This document shows positions 46,318 to 57,298 of a DNA stretch of 64,000 bases, one piece after another (positions within the stretch are counted from its first letter, which is position 1; each line of letters opens with the position of its first letter). Position numbers and translations under genes: made by a program. Origin of the DNA: Flammulina velutipes (Eukaryota; Basidiomycota; Agaricomycetes; Agaricales; Physalacriaceae). The stretch covers positions 2,852,001 to 2,916,000 of the forward strand of contig CM022372.1 of the NCBI GenBank assembly GCA_011800155.1, in the 5' to 3' direction. Under the pieces are notes generated by a model. It saw only the letters and a program-made list of their open reading frames with translations, searched no databases and was not told where the DNA came from.

Positions 46318-47320
46318 ACTGCCGACCAAGTAGGATATCAAAAAACTCACAGGACAATGATTTCGTCGCGCGTGTAGAGAAACGTATGCACCCTGCTTCC
46401 TTCACACTGAGCATCGAATCAATGAATGCAAAGCGACGGGTTGATATACGCGACATATCAGCACAAATCCTCAAAGAAAGCCAACGAAAGACAATGTTAT
46501 TGTACTTTGCTCATGTGTGCTGTGCGGCGAGAGACGACGATAGGGCGATACCCAGATGACAGCTATGTTTCTCAAATATCTGACATTGAATCAGCGTGCT
46601 AAGTACAGGACACAGAAATAGAGATCTTCGCTTCGGCGTTTCTATTTCAAGCAAGACGCGCCCCACGGATAGCTGGAGGGAGGACATCTCTGTAGATTAG
46701 CCTCGTGGGCGTCGCCGGGGAGTCGACGTGAGCACTAAAGTCTACTTCGCTACCATCCAGCCGTCGATCCATGTTACTAGAAATGCAATAAAGCATCCAA
46801 GCAACAGTCGGGTCCCGTGGCATGCGACATCGATAGACGTTGAAGAGGGAGCGGGTCTAGGGCTCGTATATTGCCATATGCGACTGGGATGGGCTTAGGG
46901 TCTTCTGTAGGTCGTCCAGTTCGTGGGGGTCGACCGGAAGATACCTGAAGGGAGCAAGCCACTATGAACGGTGGACAGATGTATCTGTTGAGGAGCGCGG
47001 AGGGACGGCGGAGCTGGACGGGGAGTGAGATTTTGGCACAAAAACGCTATAAGAGGCTGCTAGACGGCTCCGGCGAGGTGGCATTCAAGCCTAATGAGTA
47101 TCAGCATATGGCCAAAGTATGAAAGGCAAGGGAGAGCTATCCTCCAAGGTGGCAAGTTCAAAGGTTACGTGGACGTCAGCAAAGCAGATCGTCAAAAATT
47201 GGAATACAGTAGACCAGAATATAACAGTGGTTGGGTGAGATGGTGGTCGGAGGCAAGATTTGATGGCACTACCCTTGGCTTTACACTGTCACCATCATGG
47301 CAACTGGCCAATCCATACAC

Positions 47321-47990
47321 TCAACTTCGAGTTTGGTTCGCATTCAAGTTAATCGCATAATACGGAGCGCAGTAATATAACTGTAGCGAACTTGTGAATG
47401 GAGTACGCCATTCCTGCCAGTGGTATGTGCATGGTCCCAATGCTTTCCATTCGCTGACTCCCTCCTGGCCCTCCATCTCCTTTCGCCGTCTCAATTCCTT
47501 TCGTATCTCAACCGCTTCAACGACTCCACTGTAATCCCAATCACTGAAAGACGGCAAGCCGAGCAAGGTCAACGACTCCTCATTCGCAAGATTCACCTGT
47601 ACCGCGCTGTGTCCATGCAATTCCAAGACAAAGGGGAACGACGATATAACTGTCTGGTACGTTACACTACGCCATTCATCTCACTCGCTAACCTTCACGA
47701 ATAGCACACACTACCATGACTGGAAACTGGTTCGCAGAGACGATGAAAAGATCTGCCTATATCTGGTTCTCTTCGCCTTCCAAGCAGTCAACTCTATACA
47801 ACCTAATTTTGCCTCAAGCACCTGGAACGATAGCCACCACTCATCTGCCCTAACCAGACGTCCATGGCGCAACTCCTCCCACTTGTACGCCGCGTCCCAT
47901 CCGCTTCCATCCCATCATCTCTGAACATGACTCTTGTAGAATTGGTGCATCTTCGCGCAGGAGCCAAACATTACCGTTGACGAATCCGAG
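47321..47990 (-). CDS. Uncharacterised gene fragment with HGHS...DWDYSG motif
   Basis: Two exons are readable. The upstream one has AAYKWEELRHGRLVRADEWW and LGCIELTAWKAKRTRYRQIF. A 48 bp intron (GTAGTG...GGCGTAG) joins it to VTYQTVISSFPFVLELHGHS, then VQVNLANEESLTLLGLPSFS, DWDYSGVVEAVEIRKELRR and a stop at 47321. The order HGHS, a downstream Asn, then DWDYSG resembles the catalytic loop and DWx motif of aminoglycoside-phosphotransferase-like folds, but the first Asp is not where it should be. The 5' end was not found. It could be a relic or an unrelated unknown gene. Confidence 0.35.
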
Positions 47991-48064
47991 GTGTGTACCA
48001 TGATTCTACTTCATCCTAGCCCCTCCTCACGTAAGGACTATCTTGCAGGAATCACAGGTCGTAT

Positions 48065-48739
48065 ATGCAAAGCCCGCAAAGGCACACGCACATTTCAGGC
48101 GGCTCGTTGGCACTGCTACTTGTCGAAGCGCGTCAACCACTATCTCTGACGTTGACATATACTCCTCGCGACCTTGCGAACATCAACATCCAGGATCACA
48201 CATTTAGCGGATACGTGACGGACCAGTGCCATGGACGCTTCTGCGAATCTAGCCAGGAATATAGCAGTACATTCAATCAATCGTTCACTCGTCCAAGGGT
48301 GTTCATCGATCTATCATCTACGTCAAAGAGACGTGCCGTATCTCAGTGTCCAATCCATATCAAAATGAGTCGCACATCTCCAGGGCTGCTCTCCTTCGAT
48401 GACCAAGAAGCGATTGAATACACCCACCAAGCCCTAAGCCCAAAGGTATTGGTGCGTTCGTTCTTTGAACTATATTACACTTGGACTGAGAGCGCGTTGA
48501 ATAGGCAAGGAAAACATTCGAAACAGCACTCAGGTGTAAGGGACAGATATGCCTCCAGGAACCTTCGGACTCGGGATGACCACGCTTCGGAGACTAGCAA
48601 CTTTCCTATCTGGCTTGAACGTCTGTACCAAAGCCCCGTCAGATTTGTGGTGAACCTCGCTCGACCCTCCGTACGAGACCAGCTCGTACGTAGTTATTTC
48701 TCTATTCTTCCAAAGTTCTTACTCTATTTCAAGTTATAG
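48065..48739 (+). CDS. Hypothetical open reading frame, 224 codons
   Basis: An uninterrupted frame from ATG 48065. The protein starts MQSPQRHTHISGGSLALLLV and has no recognised domain; the later part is basic (NRQGKHSKQHSGVRDRYASR). No splice sites or homology support it. Length alone makes it worth listing. Confidence 0.25.
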   Translation: MQSPQRHTHISGGSLALLLVEARQPLSLTLTYTPRDLANINIQDHTFSGYVTDQCHGRFCESSQEYSSTFNQSFTRPRVFIDLSSTSKRRAVSQCPIHIKMSRTSPGLLSFDDQEAIEYTHQALSPKVLVRSFFELYYTWTESALNRQGKHSKQHSGVRDRYASRNLRTRDDHASETSNFPIWLERLYQSPVRFVVNLARPSVRDQLVRSYFSILPKFLLYFKL

Positions 48740-48881
48740 AAGCATACTCGTATTAGCCTGCGCGCGCTTATAATTAAGTATTCACTAGAATCTCGGTCGA
48801 TTATCCAAGTAGACGATGCACGCTTCGTCGGGTTTTAATCTATACTCCAGCAGTAGCCCTTGCTGATGGTTCACATTTCAG

Positions 48882-50152
48882 TCAATATACGAGCCGGTCC
48901 TGACTGTGGAAGCCCCTCATCTGATCGATCTTCTCTATCGCGTCTTCCCCTTCAATTTCTTTGTCTATCGTAACGAAGCTCATGAGAGCAGGCCTCCTCT
49001 CAAATCCACCCAGTATCTTGTAAGTCTCCGTGCGGTCCTGAGGCGACGCTTTGATAGGTATAACGTCGTAAGTCTTGCCCTCGAACTCTTCCTGAGTGAC
49101 ATCACCTCTGAAATGAAGATATTAGTAGAGATCTGGGTATGCTTGCTAGCTTGAGCCACACCTTCTGAGCTCACGATTACGTTTCTGTAGCTCTTCGTAC
49201 AATGTCTCGACATTGAAAGTCCTTTCGAGTCTTTCGTGTATGGTGGTCAGGTACTTTCGAAGAATCTCCGACTTATTAGCTGAACCCGCAATGTCTACGA
49301 CACCCGCGTAATGGCCATCTGGTGGCGCCCAGTCTATGGGCATGACTCGCACACTACTATCAATCTCGCGCTTCATTCCCCATTCCGACATGGCCGTTTT
49401 TCGAAGAAATATGTTTAGCGGTTGAACATCGGCACAATTGGTGAGCCGAATTGTGACTGGAGGAGGATTGGAAACGCACAGCAGGTTCTTCTCTTTTCCA
49501 TACCACAGTAACCTGCTCCTGATGTTCTCTCGCGCGTTGTGTAGGCCCTCAACCGCACTCATGTTCTCGTCTTCGATGTACCATTCGTGGAACAGTTTGA
49601 AGGGCGTATCGAGTTTTCCAATGTCTCTAACGACAATACTAACATCGTAGCTCTCGTTCTTAATTGTCGTCTTACTCCACTCATGATATAGATACAGATC
49701 AACCGAGTCCTTACCAGTGAAGAAGTAAGCATTTATCTGTTCCACAGGACCAGACTGACTACTCACCCTCTTCAGATACTCTATTTCCTTTCGCGTCTTC
49801 GAATCTTCGCCTTCTGCTTTCTTCTCCGATACTTGTTTCAAGATTGCGGGAACGTGGTTGTCGCCAACTTGGAATCCGCCAGTGATTGAGTAGGATTTGG
49901 AAAAAGAGCCTTGTTCCGGCGGTGGGAGAGGCACAGCAGTATATTCCTTTTTGTTGAGTGTAAATTGCTTGGGGTCGAGGCGACGATTCAGCGACCCAGA
50001 GACGGACGATCCGAGCTGCGGTGTGGCGGGACTTGAAATGGGATCAATTGCTAGATGCTAACAAATTATCGGTAAGGGACATACATTGCATATACTGAAT
50101 TTTGAACAACTAAGAGCCATAATAGGTACATGTACCAAGTGTTGGTAGGCAT
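48882..50152 (-). CDS. K8: kinase-like paralogue with damaged splice sites
   Basis: ATG 50152 begins MPTNTWYMYLLWLLVVQNSV, a signal peptide, then an intron with GTATGT. The N-lobe-like part has EQGSFSKSYSITGGF, VPAILKQVSE and RKEIEYLKR. The middle is SIVVRDIGKLDTPFKLFHEW. At the intron before the catalytic loop no usable acceptor remains; reading through gives CADVQPLNIFLRK, which still keeps Asp and Asn in register, then VMPIDWAPP (DWG to DWA). The C-terminal module has ETYKILGGFERRPALMSFVT. The last-intron donor, GT in K6, is AT here, so the frame runs to a stop at 48882. The old last exon (QGLLLEYRLKPDEACIVYLD) is still present down to 48785. Function is doubtful. Confidence 0.6.
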
Positions 50153-50283
50153 GCTTTTAGTACGGGGCTCAGTGATGTCCATGTCATCTTTATAGTCGTA
50201 TTACTTCATTATTTAGTCTTTGGGCGATAATGGAAGCCTGTACATCACCCAGATATCGACAACCGCTCCTGAGCTGCCGTCGA

Positions 50284-50330
50284 CCATCACTAGCAGCTGC
50301 GCCACACGTGTCCAAGGTTACACGGTTAAC
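50284..50330 (-). promoter_or_regulatory. Promoter block with CACGTG upstream of K8
   Basis: About 130-180 bp upstream of ATG 50152. CTGCGCCACACGTG (CACGTG at 50305-50310) and AAGGTTACNNGGTTA match the K7 block at about 39 of 47 positions, although K7 and K8 lie 4 kb apart. Confidence 0.5.
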
Positions 50331-50786
50331 ATCCCGAGCAAACAGGCTGTCAATCGAACGAGCTCACACTGGGTAAATTTCGTCGTCTACCAGTGTGTAT
50401 AACGTAGCGATGAACATTCAATTTTCCCTCTCGGATTCCCCGGAGAATTGCACTGTACAGCAGGCCGGGAGCCTGGTTTGCTTTTTGATCTTTCAACGTT
50501 TCAACAACTACAAGCCATCGAATCGGTGCGTGCACAAGTAGCAATTTGATTTTCCTCTCCGAGGGATACCTAAGGGTGGGAAAAGTCAAGTACCGCATTC
50601 TCTTGGTCACTCGTGCTGAGACAGATCAACGCCACAATAGAAATTGATCAGCCACCACCTCCGTGCCCCAGAGCCATATTATAAATACTATATCTTTCAT
50701 TGACCTAATGTAGTTTGCTACTGAGGTGATTCTCCCATTGCAATGACTGAAGCGTCCATCGCCAAATCGGGTTGAAGTACCGGCTG

Positions 50787-52167
50787 TTATCGAGGTCGGG
50801 TATCTTCATAGAACATCTGTAGCTTATTGTATTCCATTTCGTAGTCCAGGATGTTCTTCATCTGAAATTTTGGCCATCTCAGTATATTGAACCAACTGTG
50901 TGAAACACCGCACCTCTAGATCTCGAGAACGACGGATTTGTTGAAGACCTGCTTCTCTTGAGTGTATTCGAACAATGTCCAGTAGAGCCCGTTTCCCCTG
51001 GAAACGTCCCACAACCTTGTAAGTCGTCCTGATTTCCCCAGTTCTGGTCTGAAGAAGTTTGTAATACTGGCCCTTGAACAGCATCGGGAGGAAATCCTCG
51101 CTGACATGAAGTTAAGGGTTGAATATTTGAATAAGCAAGAACATGTTTGATTTCAACATACCTTCTCATTCTATAACCATGTCTTGTTAGTTCACGTGCC
51201 AGCTCCTCAACATTAAAGGTCTTGTCCAGTTCACTGTATAGTTTATCAACAAACATCTTGGTCATTGCAAGTCTTGTGTCCTTGTTTGCTATTTCTGCGA
51301 GGTCGATAACACCTGCGTAGCGCCCAGGTGGCCCCCAGTCTATGGGCATGACGTTTTTTATAGCATCATCGTTTTCATCTAAAACAGCCCTTTTCCGAAG
51401 GAAAATGTTTCGCACGTTGAAATCCTCATACCTGATCGGGATTGAGCGAGTTACAGTGAGCAAATCTGAAGACGCACAGGAGACCTTCCTCTTCGGCATA
51501 CCATTTCAGCCTTTCATAGATATTCCTTCGTGCGTTACGAAGGCCACTGATCGCACGAACAGTTTCGTCTTCAAGGTACCATTTGTAGAATGGTTGGAAT
51601 GGTGGATTGACTTTCCCGATGTCTTTGACGACAATATCAATCGTGTAGGAATCTTCATCTTTATGCCTCCATTGAGAGAACAAATATAGGTTGACCGACT
51701 TCTTGAAGCTGCTGTAAGCACCATCTCATCTGCTTCAAGGACTCGGAGCTGGCTCACCATTTTCAAAAACTCAATCTCCTCACGCGTCTTAGAGTATCCA
51801 TTCCCCAAATCTACCTCCGACACACGTTTCAAGATCGCTGGCACACGCCGCGCTGTATTGTTAACTTGAAAGCCACCAACGATATTGAAAGCCTCAGAGT
51901 AATGGCCTTGAGCTATCAGCGCGACAGGTACAACCTTGTACTTGCGTCCGCCGAGATCAACCCATTCAGTGTGGCGGTTTCTACGGTGGGTGTTCCTCGA
52001 TGAAAGAGACTGAGAGATGGCAGGGGACAGTGTGGCGGGTCTACGAGCAGGATCAGTCACGGGACACATCATGTACATAGTTGATATGCGTACGATGCAT
52101 CTAGTACAACCGCGTAAATGAGCAGGACATGGAAGAAGGTAAGGCGCCAAATGTTAGCAGACATCAT
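50787..52167 (-). CDS. K9: secreted kinase-like paralogue, full length
   Basis: ATG 52167 (or 52164) begins MMSANIWRLTFFHVLLIYA, a signal peptide. The N-lobe-like part has AQGHYSEAFNIVGGF, VPAILKRVSE and REEIEFLKM. The middle block is DIVVKDIGKVNPPFQPFYKW with LEDETV. The catalytic-loop-like region is YEDFNVRNIFLRK, then VMPIDWGPPG. After an intron at RMRR the C-terminal module reads TTYKVVGRFQGKRALLDIVR. The last exon follows a GTGCGG...TTTCAG intron and encodes MEYNKLQMFYEDTRPR before TAA at 50787-50789. Lysine, glutamate, both Asp and the Asn are all kept, so a working protein is plausible. Confidence 0.68.
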
Positions 52168-52281
52168 TGATGCGGCCTGCCCTACTACATCCTCTTTATA
52201 AAGGCGCCCCTTCCTCGCCTATACATGCACCGTATAATAGCGCTGTGCTACCAATGTTGATTAGGTGGGTTGTCTAATACA

Positions 52282-52515
52282 TCACTTCTGTTTGGTTCCA
52301 CACTTACGATAAGTTCCACCAGAGGGCTGTTCGCACTGTGCAAACTCGTAAGTCGCCTCGCCAGGTGAATCAGTGAGCCGCCAGAGACTGTCAAAGGCTT
52401 CTTTGATAATGGTTGGGTCCCGGTGGTCGTGCTGCAGTATATTATCTGGAGTGTAAGAAAAGAAAGAGGGCGAAACGCAGCCAGATGTGTTGAACATGGT
52501 GTCCTCCGTGAGCAT
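52282..52515 (-). CDS. Possible small uncharacterised ORF
   Basis: A 77-codon frame from ATG 52515 ends in EQPSGGTYRKCGTKQK and has a balanced composition (PSFFSYTPDNILQHDHRDPT). It lies between K9 and a MITE. It could be a real exon or chance; no family is recognised. Confidence 0.25.
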   Translation of the reverse strand: MLTEDTMFNTSGCVSPSFFSYTPDNILQHDHRDPTIIKEAFDSLWRLTDSPGEATYEFAQCEQPSGGTYRKCGTKQK

Positions 52516-52576
52516 AGCAACGACACCTCGACGTTACAACTGGTGAGATTCTGCATGATCACCTTCTTAGGGCATA

Positions 52577-53156
52577 CTATCCCTGGGTAGGTATTGAAAA
52601 GTGGGTAGGTTTTGAAAAATCAACTTTCTGGGTCTTTCCCTCCCGTTCCGTGTGTATTTCTTGTCCGGAAAATATTAGTACCATGTCTATAACTATGCTC
52701 CAAAAGTTTCACGGCGCCAGAGGCACTGTATCTTGTTGAGAACCATCCGAAACCATCAAAATCAGTGTATTCTACGTCCCGGCTGACTATTTCAAGCTCT
52801 TAAATCGTAGAAAAAATTGAGACGATTAATTATAGCATTCTAAGCATGTCTGACACCTGTATAAAATTACAGGAGGTGGTTGAGGATGCAAACTCGAAAA
52901 CAGCGTGACAAAAGAGATCACAAATCGCACTGTGACAAGCAGTGACTCAGGGTTTTTCAAAACCTACCTTTCGACAGTTTCGCACCGGTAACGATATATT
53001 CACACTCTCCTTCACTTAATCCATTCCGGTCCAGCTCGGTAATGGTCAATGAGATGATGAAGAATACATTCCGACCATTCCGGACACCCAGATACGACGA
53101 TAGGGTATGTTACTTGACGAGCGATCGGATTTCTTTCAAAACCTACCCAGGGATAG
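52577..53156. mobile_element. TA-flanked inverted-repeat element (MITE), 580 bp
   Basis: The two ends are inverted copies: CTATCCCTGGGTAGGT at 52577-52592 and its reverse complement ending at 53156, with the match extending through (A/T)TTGAAA for about 23 bp and one mismatch. Both ends are flanked by TA (52575-52576 and 53157-53158), the target duplication of Tc1/mariner-type elements. A second inverted pair, GGTAGGTTTTGAAAAA near 52604 and its complement near 52953-52968, lies inside. No transposase is encoded. It is therefore a non-autonomous element, possibly with a second nested inside. Confidence 0.75.
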
Positions 53157-53158
53157 TA

Positions 53159-56100
53159 GTGTTTCGCAGCGCTCCGCATAGCCAAGTGGCAGGGAAATTC
53201 TGACCTTGTTTCGGGAAGCACAGCGAAAGAGATAGAGCTAATCACACGCACAACGTTTCATGAGGGAAAGGATTTTGTGAGATGCAAGCCTAGAGAACCT
53301 ATTTTCGCGTGAATACTGCGTCTCGTAGCTTCTCGTTACGGCTCGTTATAGCTCTGTGGTATGCGGTTAGCTCCGGTCGGCGTAGACTCGATGTTTCTTG
53401 CCAAGCGTGAAGAATTCAAAGGAAGGCGAAAAGACGGGACAACCCGAATGAAAGGCTGAATTTAAATGCTCCTTCCAGGAGGGAAATAGTCGTAGATCTA
53501 AGCTCTTGATAGTGGTAGAAGATTCAGTACATACAGACTCGACGTGCATACTAGACGGTAAGTCTGAGGATGTATATGCATAATATACATACCTTGAAGG
53601 TGGCGAAGGCTAAGCTGCGTACATCTCGTAATTTGAGAAAGCGTTCCGGGTATGTCGAGGCGATTCCAGGGCAATTCTAGAGCGTCGACGATGGAGGCAG
53701 AAAGTCAAGTCATCCGAGTTCGATCGTGTGCCACTCTCCTCTTACCATCATCACCACCTGGCGTATCGTGCTCGTACGCCTCTTCACTGCCTCAGTACAG
53801 CCAGCATTATGGGGAGAAGAAATCATGGTGCGTCGCGTCGCGTCGAATTGCATGGTACGATTGATTCCATCACAGTTTAAGTTTGGTTTAGGTCGGAGGA
53901 GCACGGCTGCGTTCGGGACTGACATCTCCAACCACTATTTCAGTTTCTAGACACGACCAATAGGCTTCGTTTGCTATGCCACCATTGATTTCGATAATTG
54001 TCAACCTCGCCATGCTTGCCGCGCTGTAGAACCTTACAGTGGCACAGAAAACCTGGCCGGCTCTTCTCATACGTACCCCAACAACGACATGATCTTGCCA
54101 AAGCTGCTCGTATCGATGTATACCAAGGAAGGCGACACCATTCGCTTCGTAGGTCTTCTTGGATGCATCATGACCTTTCGACGTACGAAGTATCCCCTGC
54201 CGTAGTAGCTGTACCAGAGTCGGATTCCGTTGCCTTAGGCAGGACTAACCTTCTCTCAGAATCGAATTCGCGCGTCCCTATCTAGCGGGTAGTTCCAGTC
54301 TCTACGTTCTCATCTGTCTATCTGCACTTCTGGCTTCTACTAAACATTCGATATCCGTCAACATCCACACACTGGGTATACACTTCTTTGTACGATTTTC
54401 TTCCCGCGGCCGTCGCTTCCGATGTCAAGCGCTCTCCAATCCCGACGAGCTCATGGTCTCCAAGAAGATAATCTGACCAAAGGTCGCGCGGCACAGTCCC
54501 TTGTTTGCTCGTCTTCCAATCCCGTTCGTGCTCTCGTTTGGTTTTGGGTCTTGTTGTAGGATGGAGCTTCTAGCGTCAGGATGAAACTTCGAAAAGGGTA
54601 CTCAAGGGGAGCTGTCGTTCTTCCGCTGAACGTTAGACACAGATCTCGGGACTTCCACGAGCACGATGGGCAGGTGGACTACGAGTTTGCCATGTGAGTC
54701 ACCCTGAATCACTTCGGAAGCTGAAGGGCGCGAACAAGGCATCACCTACCCGTGGATGCGAGGTTTATGTGTGAGTAGAGAACCTTTTTTTTGTTACAAT
54801 TTGTGGCGTTGATAATGTTCAGGCCAACGATAATACTAAGTTCTTGATTTGATGAATATGAACTTACGAGAGGACCAGGCGGACTTTAAAGTTTCTGGGG
54901 TGGATGATGTGAGCAATCCCCTTTCATTTCATTTGACAGTCGTACCAACATGCGGATTAGATTTATCTTGGGCGGATAGGTCGTGATTGGTTAACGAGCC
55001 ACCAATTACATCCGCTTCATGCCCGTCGAATTGGAAAAGCCTTGCCTGTAAGGCTTTGTAGGGATGTCGACTTGGTCTGCCTTGGGGTATAATTGCGCCA
55101 GTCGAGAATAACTAATAAGACGACGATGCGTGTAGGTGAGATGATTCTCGGTCACCGTATGAACTATAACTGATGAACCTCGTAGTAATATCTGACTGAG
55201 AGATGATTGGAGGTGGCTGAAAAAGAATTGCTCGAGTGAGAAAGCTGTGATTGGTGTCTGCTATCTCTTCCATTTTCCCATTGGTCTGAGGACTTACCCC
55301 GACGTTTCAGCTGACTGCCCTTGCTCGTGGATTGGACATCATCAAAAGGTATGCTTCTCCTCCTTCGTCAGGGTGACGAAGGAATGACGCTCGCTGGTTA
55401 TAGATTAGCTCTCGATGCTTGTTAACTTCGGTGACCCGGGTTTATTCTCGTATAGGGATTGACCTGCGAACAGGAAATCGGATGACAATATCAGGATTCG
55501 GTTCCAAGACGGACGAAGTCGGAAATGTACTCTAGTTCGGTGTGTCGAATTCTCTCGTCGCTGCACGGCCTGACTTGACAGTGATGCAACGCGCCTTAGG
55601 GTGATTCTTAATGTCTCGCCAACACTTCTTTGCATGGGAACAAGTCGTCATAATGAGGTTCAATCCTGTGTATCGGTCCGCTTCTCAGTTATATTGACTA
55701 ATACAATCTAGTGTCGATAAGCCAGAACCTAGTACGGAGAGCGTGGCAGGGATATCTAAATATCAACTCAAACAACGATGAGCGGTAAGTACAACAAACC
55801 TACACCAGTATCGGGACCGTGACACTGATGTTGGTCTTCTTCAGGTGGCAGGTACAGGTTGCATGTTACGGCAAGGCGATTACTTCCATGTTAACTGCGT
55901 TGCTGATAAACTCCTTATCTAGGTCTTTCTCGAGGACTCGTGCGACGCTGTAAAGACGAGGTATCGAGGAACTCCGTTGATCCTAGGAGGACACTAAAGC
56001 AAGTTGAGAGGAATTGTTCTATCCGAGAAAACCGTGCATGTCGTACTGGATGGAAGCATATTCGTGGAGCTGGCTAATCAATGTACCACGAGATTGAAGG

Positions 56101-57298
56101 AACTCTCCTTGGGAAAAGAACGTTGAGGAGTCATACATGTCAGTGTTGTCGGAACATTGACCAGTGACCTTTCAAGAGCCTCATTCTCGGTTGGAAGTAC
56201 ATCTGTGGAGCGATGCGCGAGGATCTCCTTGGGAAATGAATACTATTCCTATCATCTGCATTGAATTCACAAGAGCCTTGCTCACCCTGGCGACGACCGA
56301 CTTCTTGGTGAAGTGCTCAGTTCCTCAAACCAATACTGACTTCCCTGATGAAGCGAGCGCGAACCATGCGTGCTTGGGTATCCCCAGTCTGAAGATTGTG
56401 GCTGGGTACTAGGGGCGGGTGGCGCTGAGTGCTATCACACTTTCCTTATTTAGCATAGCCAAATATTGGGAGGATATCGATGGATTCTAGTCGTGAAGCA
56501 GGGCAGCTTCGACGTCGTTGAGCTCGAAGACGTGGTGTTTGCATTTAGCCACACCACTATCTGATCGCCACTTCTCTATCGTATCGTCATCATCATCGAC
56601 TCTCAAGAACGGGCCCTCACGGTGGCGTCACGGAGAGGCATACGAGAGATTGAATCCGTTTGCGTAAATGTAAGCTTAATTGATCGCGTAACTTCGATGA
56701 GACTTGACATGGGAATGACAGGGAAAGGTTTTCATCCCTCAATCGTCCTTACTGATCTTGGTAATCAAAGCGACTGTTTGGCGACTGTGCCATTTCGACG
56801 CATTCAAGGAAGGGTGTGCATGGGGTAACCCTCGAACACCTCGATGTCCTTACATTAAACTTCTTCTGACCCGGATTGAAGCCACCGACGGAATGACCCG
56901 GTATGAGACCTGTGGCCGCCAGCGACAAGACTTTGCCATTCGGTCGTTTACTCAAGGGACAGCTCCTCGTTGCAGCTTCGGGTCTTCTCTTCTTTCTCTC
57001 ATTTACGCCCTCTTACTGCTTTTCAGGAATCAACGACAGGCAAGAAAGGAATCGTAATTAGCTCGTGTCCAGACTCAAAAAGACCTCTTCCTGATGGATG
57101 GACTGATGTCCATATCTGGGCTTGAATCATCGACAGCCAATGTGAAGTATCATCCTTTCTCTATATAGCAGGCCGTGCCCGACTCAGGTGACGTTGTGGC
57201 GGATTCAGAACCGTAAGTTGATCGGCGTCTTTGACTTACGAACTACTTTAAAACTAACAGACGAAAGGCCTCTCAGCCTTCAATGCTCAATTGCTGTC
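53159..57298. other. About 4 kb with no supportable gene
   Basis: Many short frames occur on both strands, but none joins into a protein with family motifs. A stretch near 54090-54170 (LLVSMYTKEGDTIRFVGLLG in one plus frame) has some membrane-protein character, and two related CTCCTTGGGAAA stretches occur near 56105 and 56225. The region may hold decayed genes. Confidence 0.4.

Noticed and set aside
46964..47360. Plus-strand frames with MNGGQMYLLRSAEG and GGKFKGYVDVSKADRQKLEY as a two-exon gene
   Set aside because: No intron of normal length keeps both frames in phase, and no homology is seen.
50366..50398. Hairpin CACACTGG...CCAGTGTG as a regulatory RNA element
   Set aside because: A single imperfect hairpin in an intergenic region is expected by chance; the other K upstream regions lack it.
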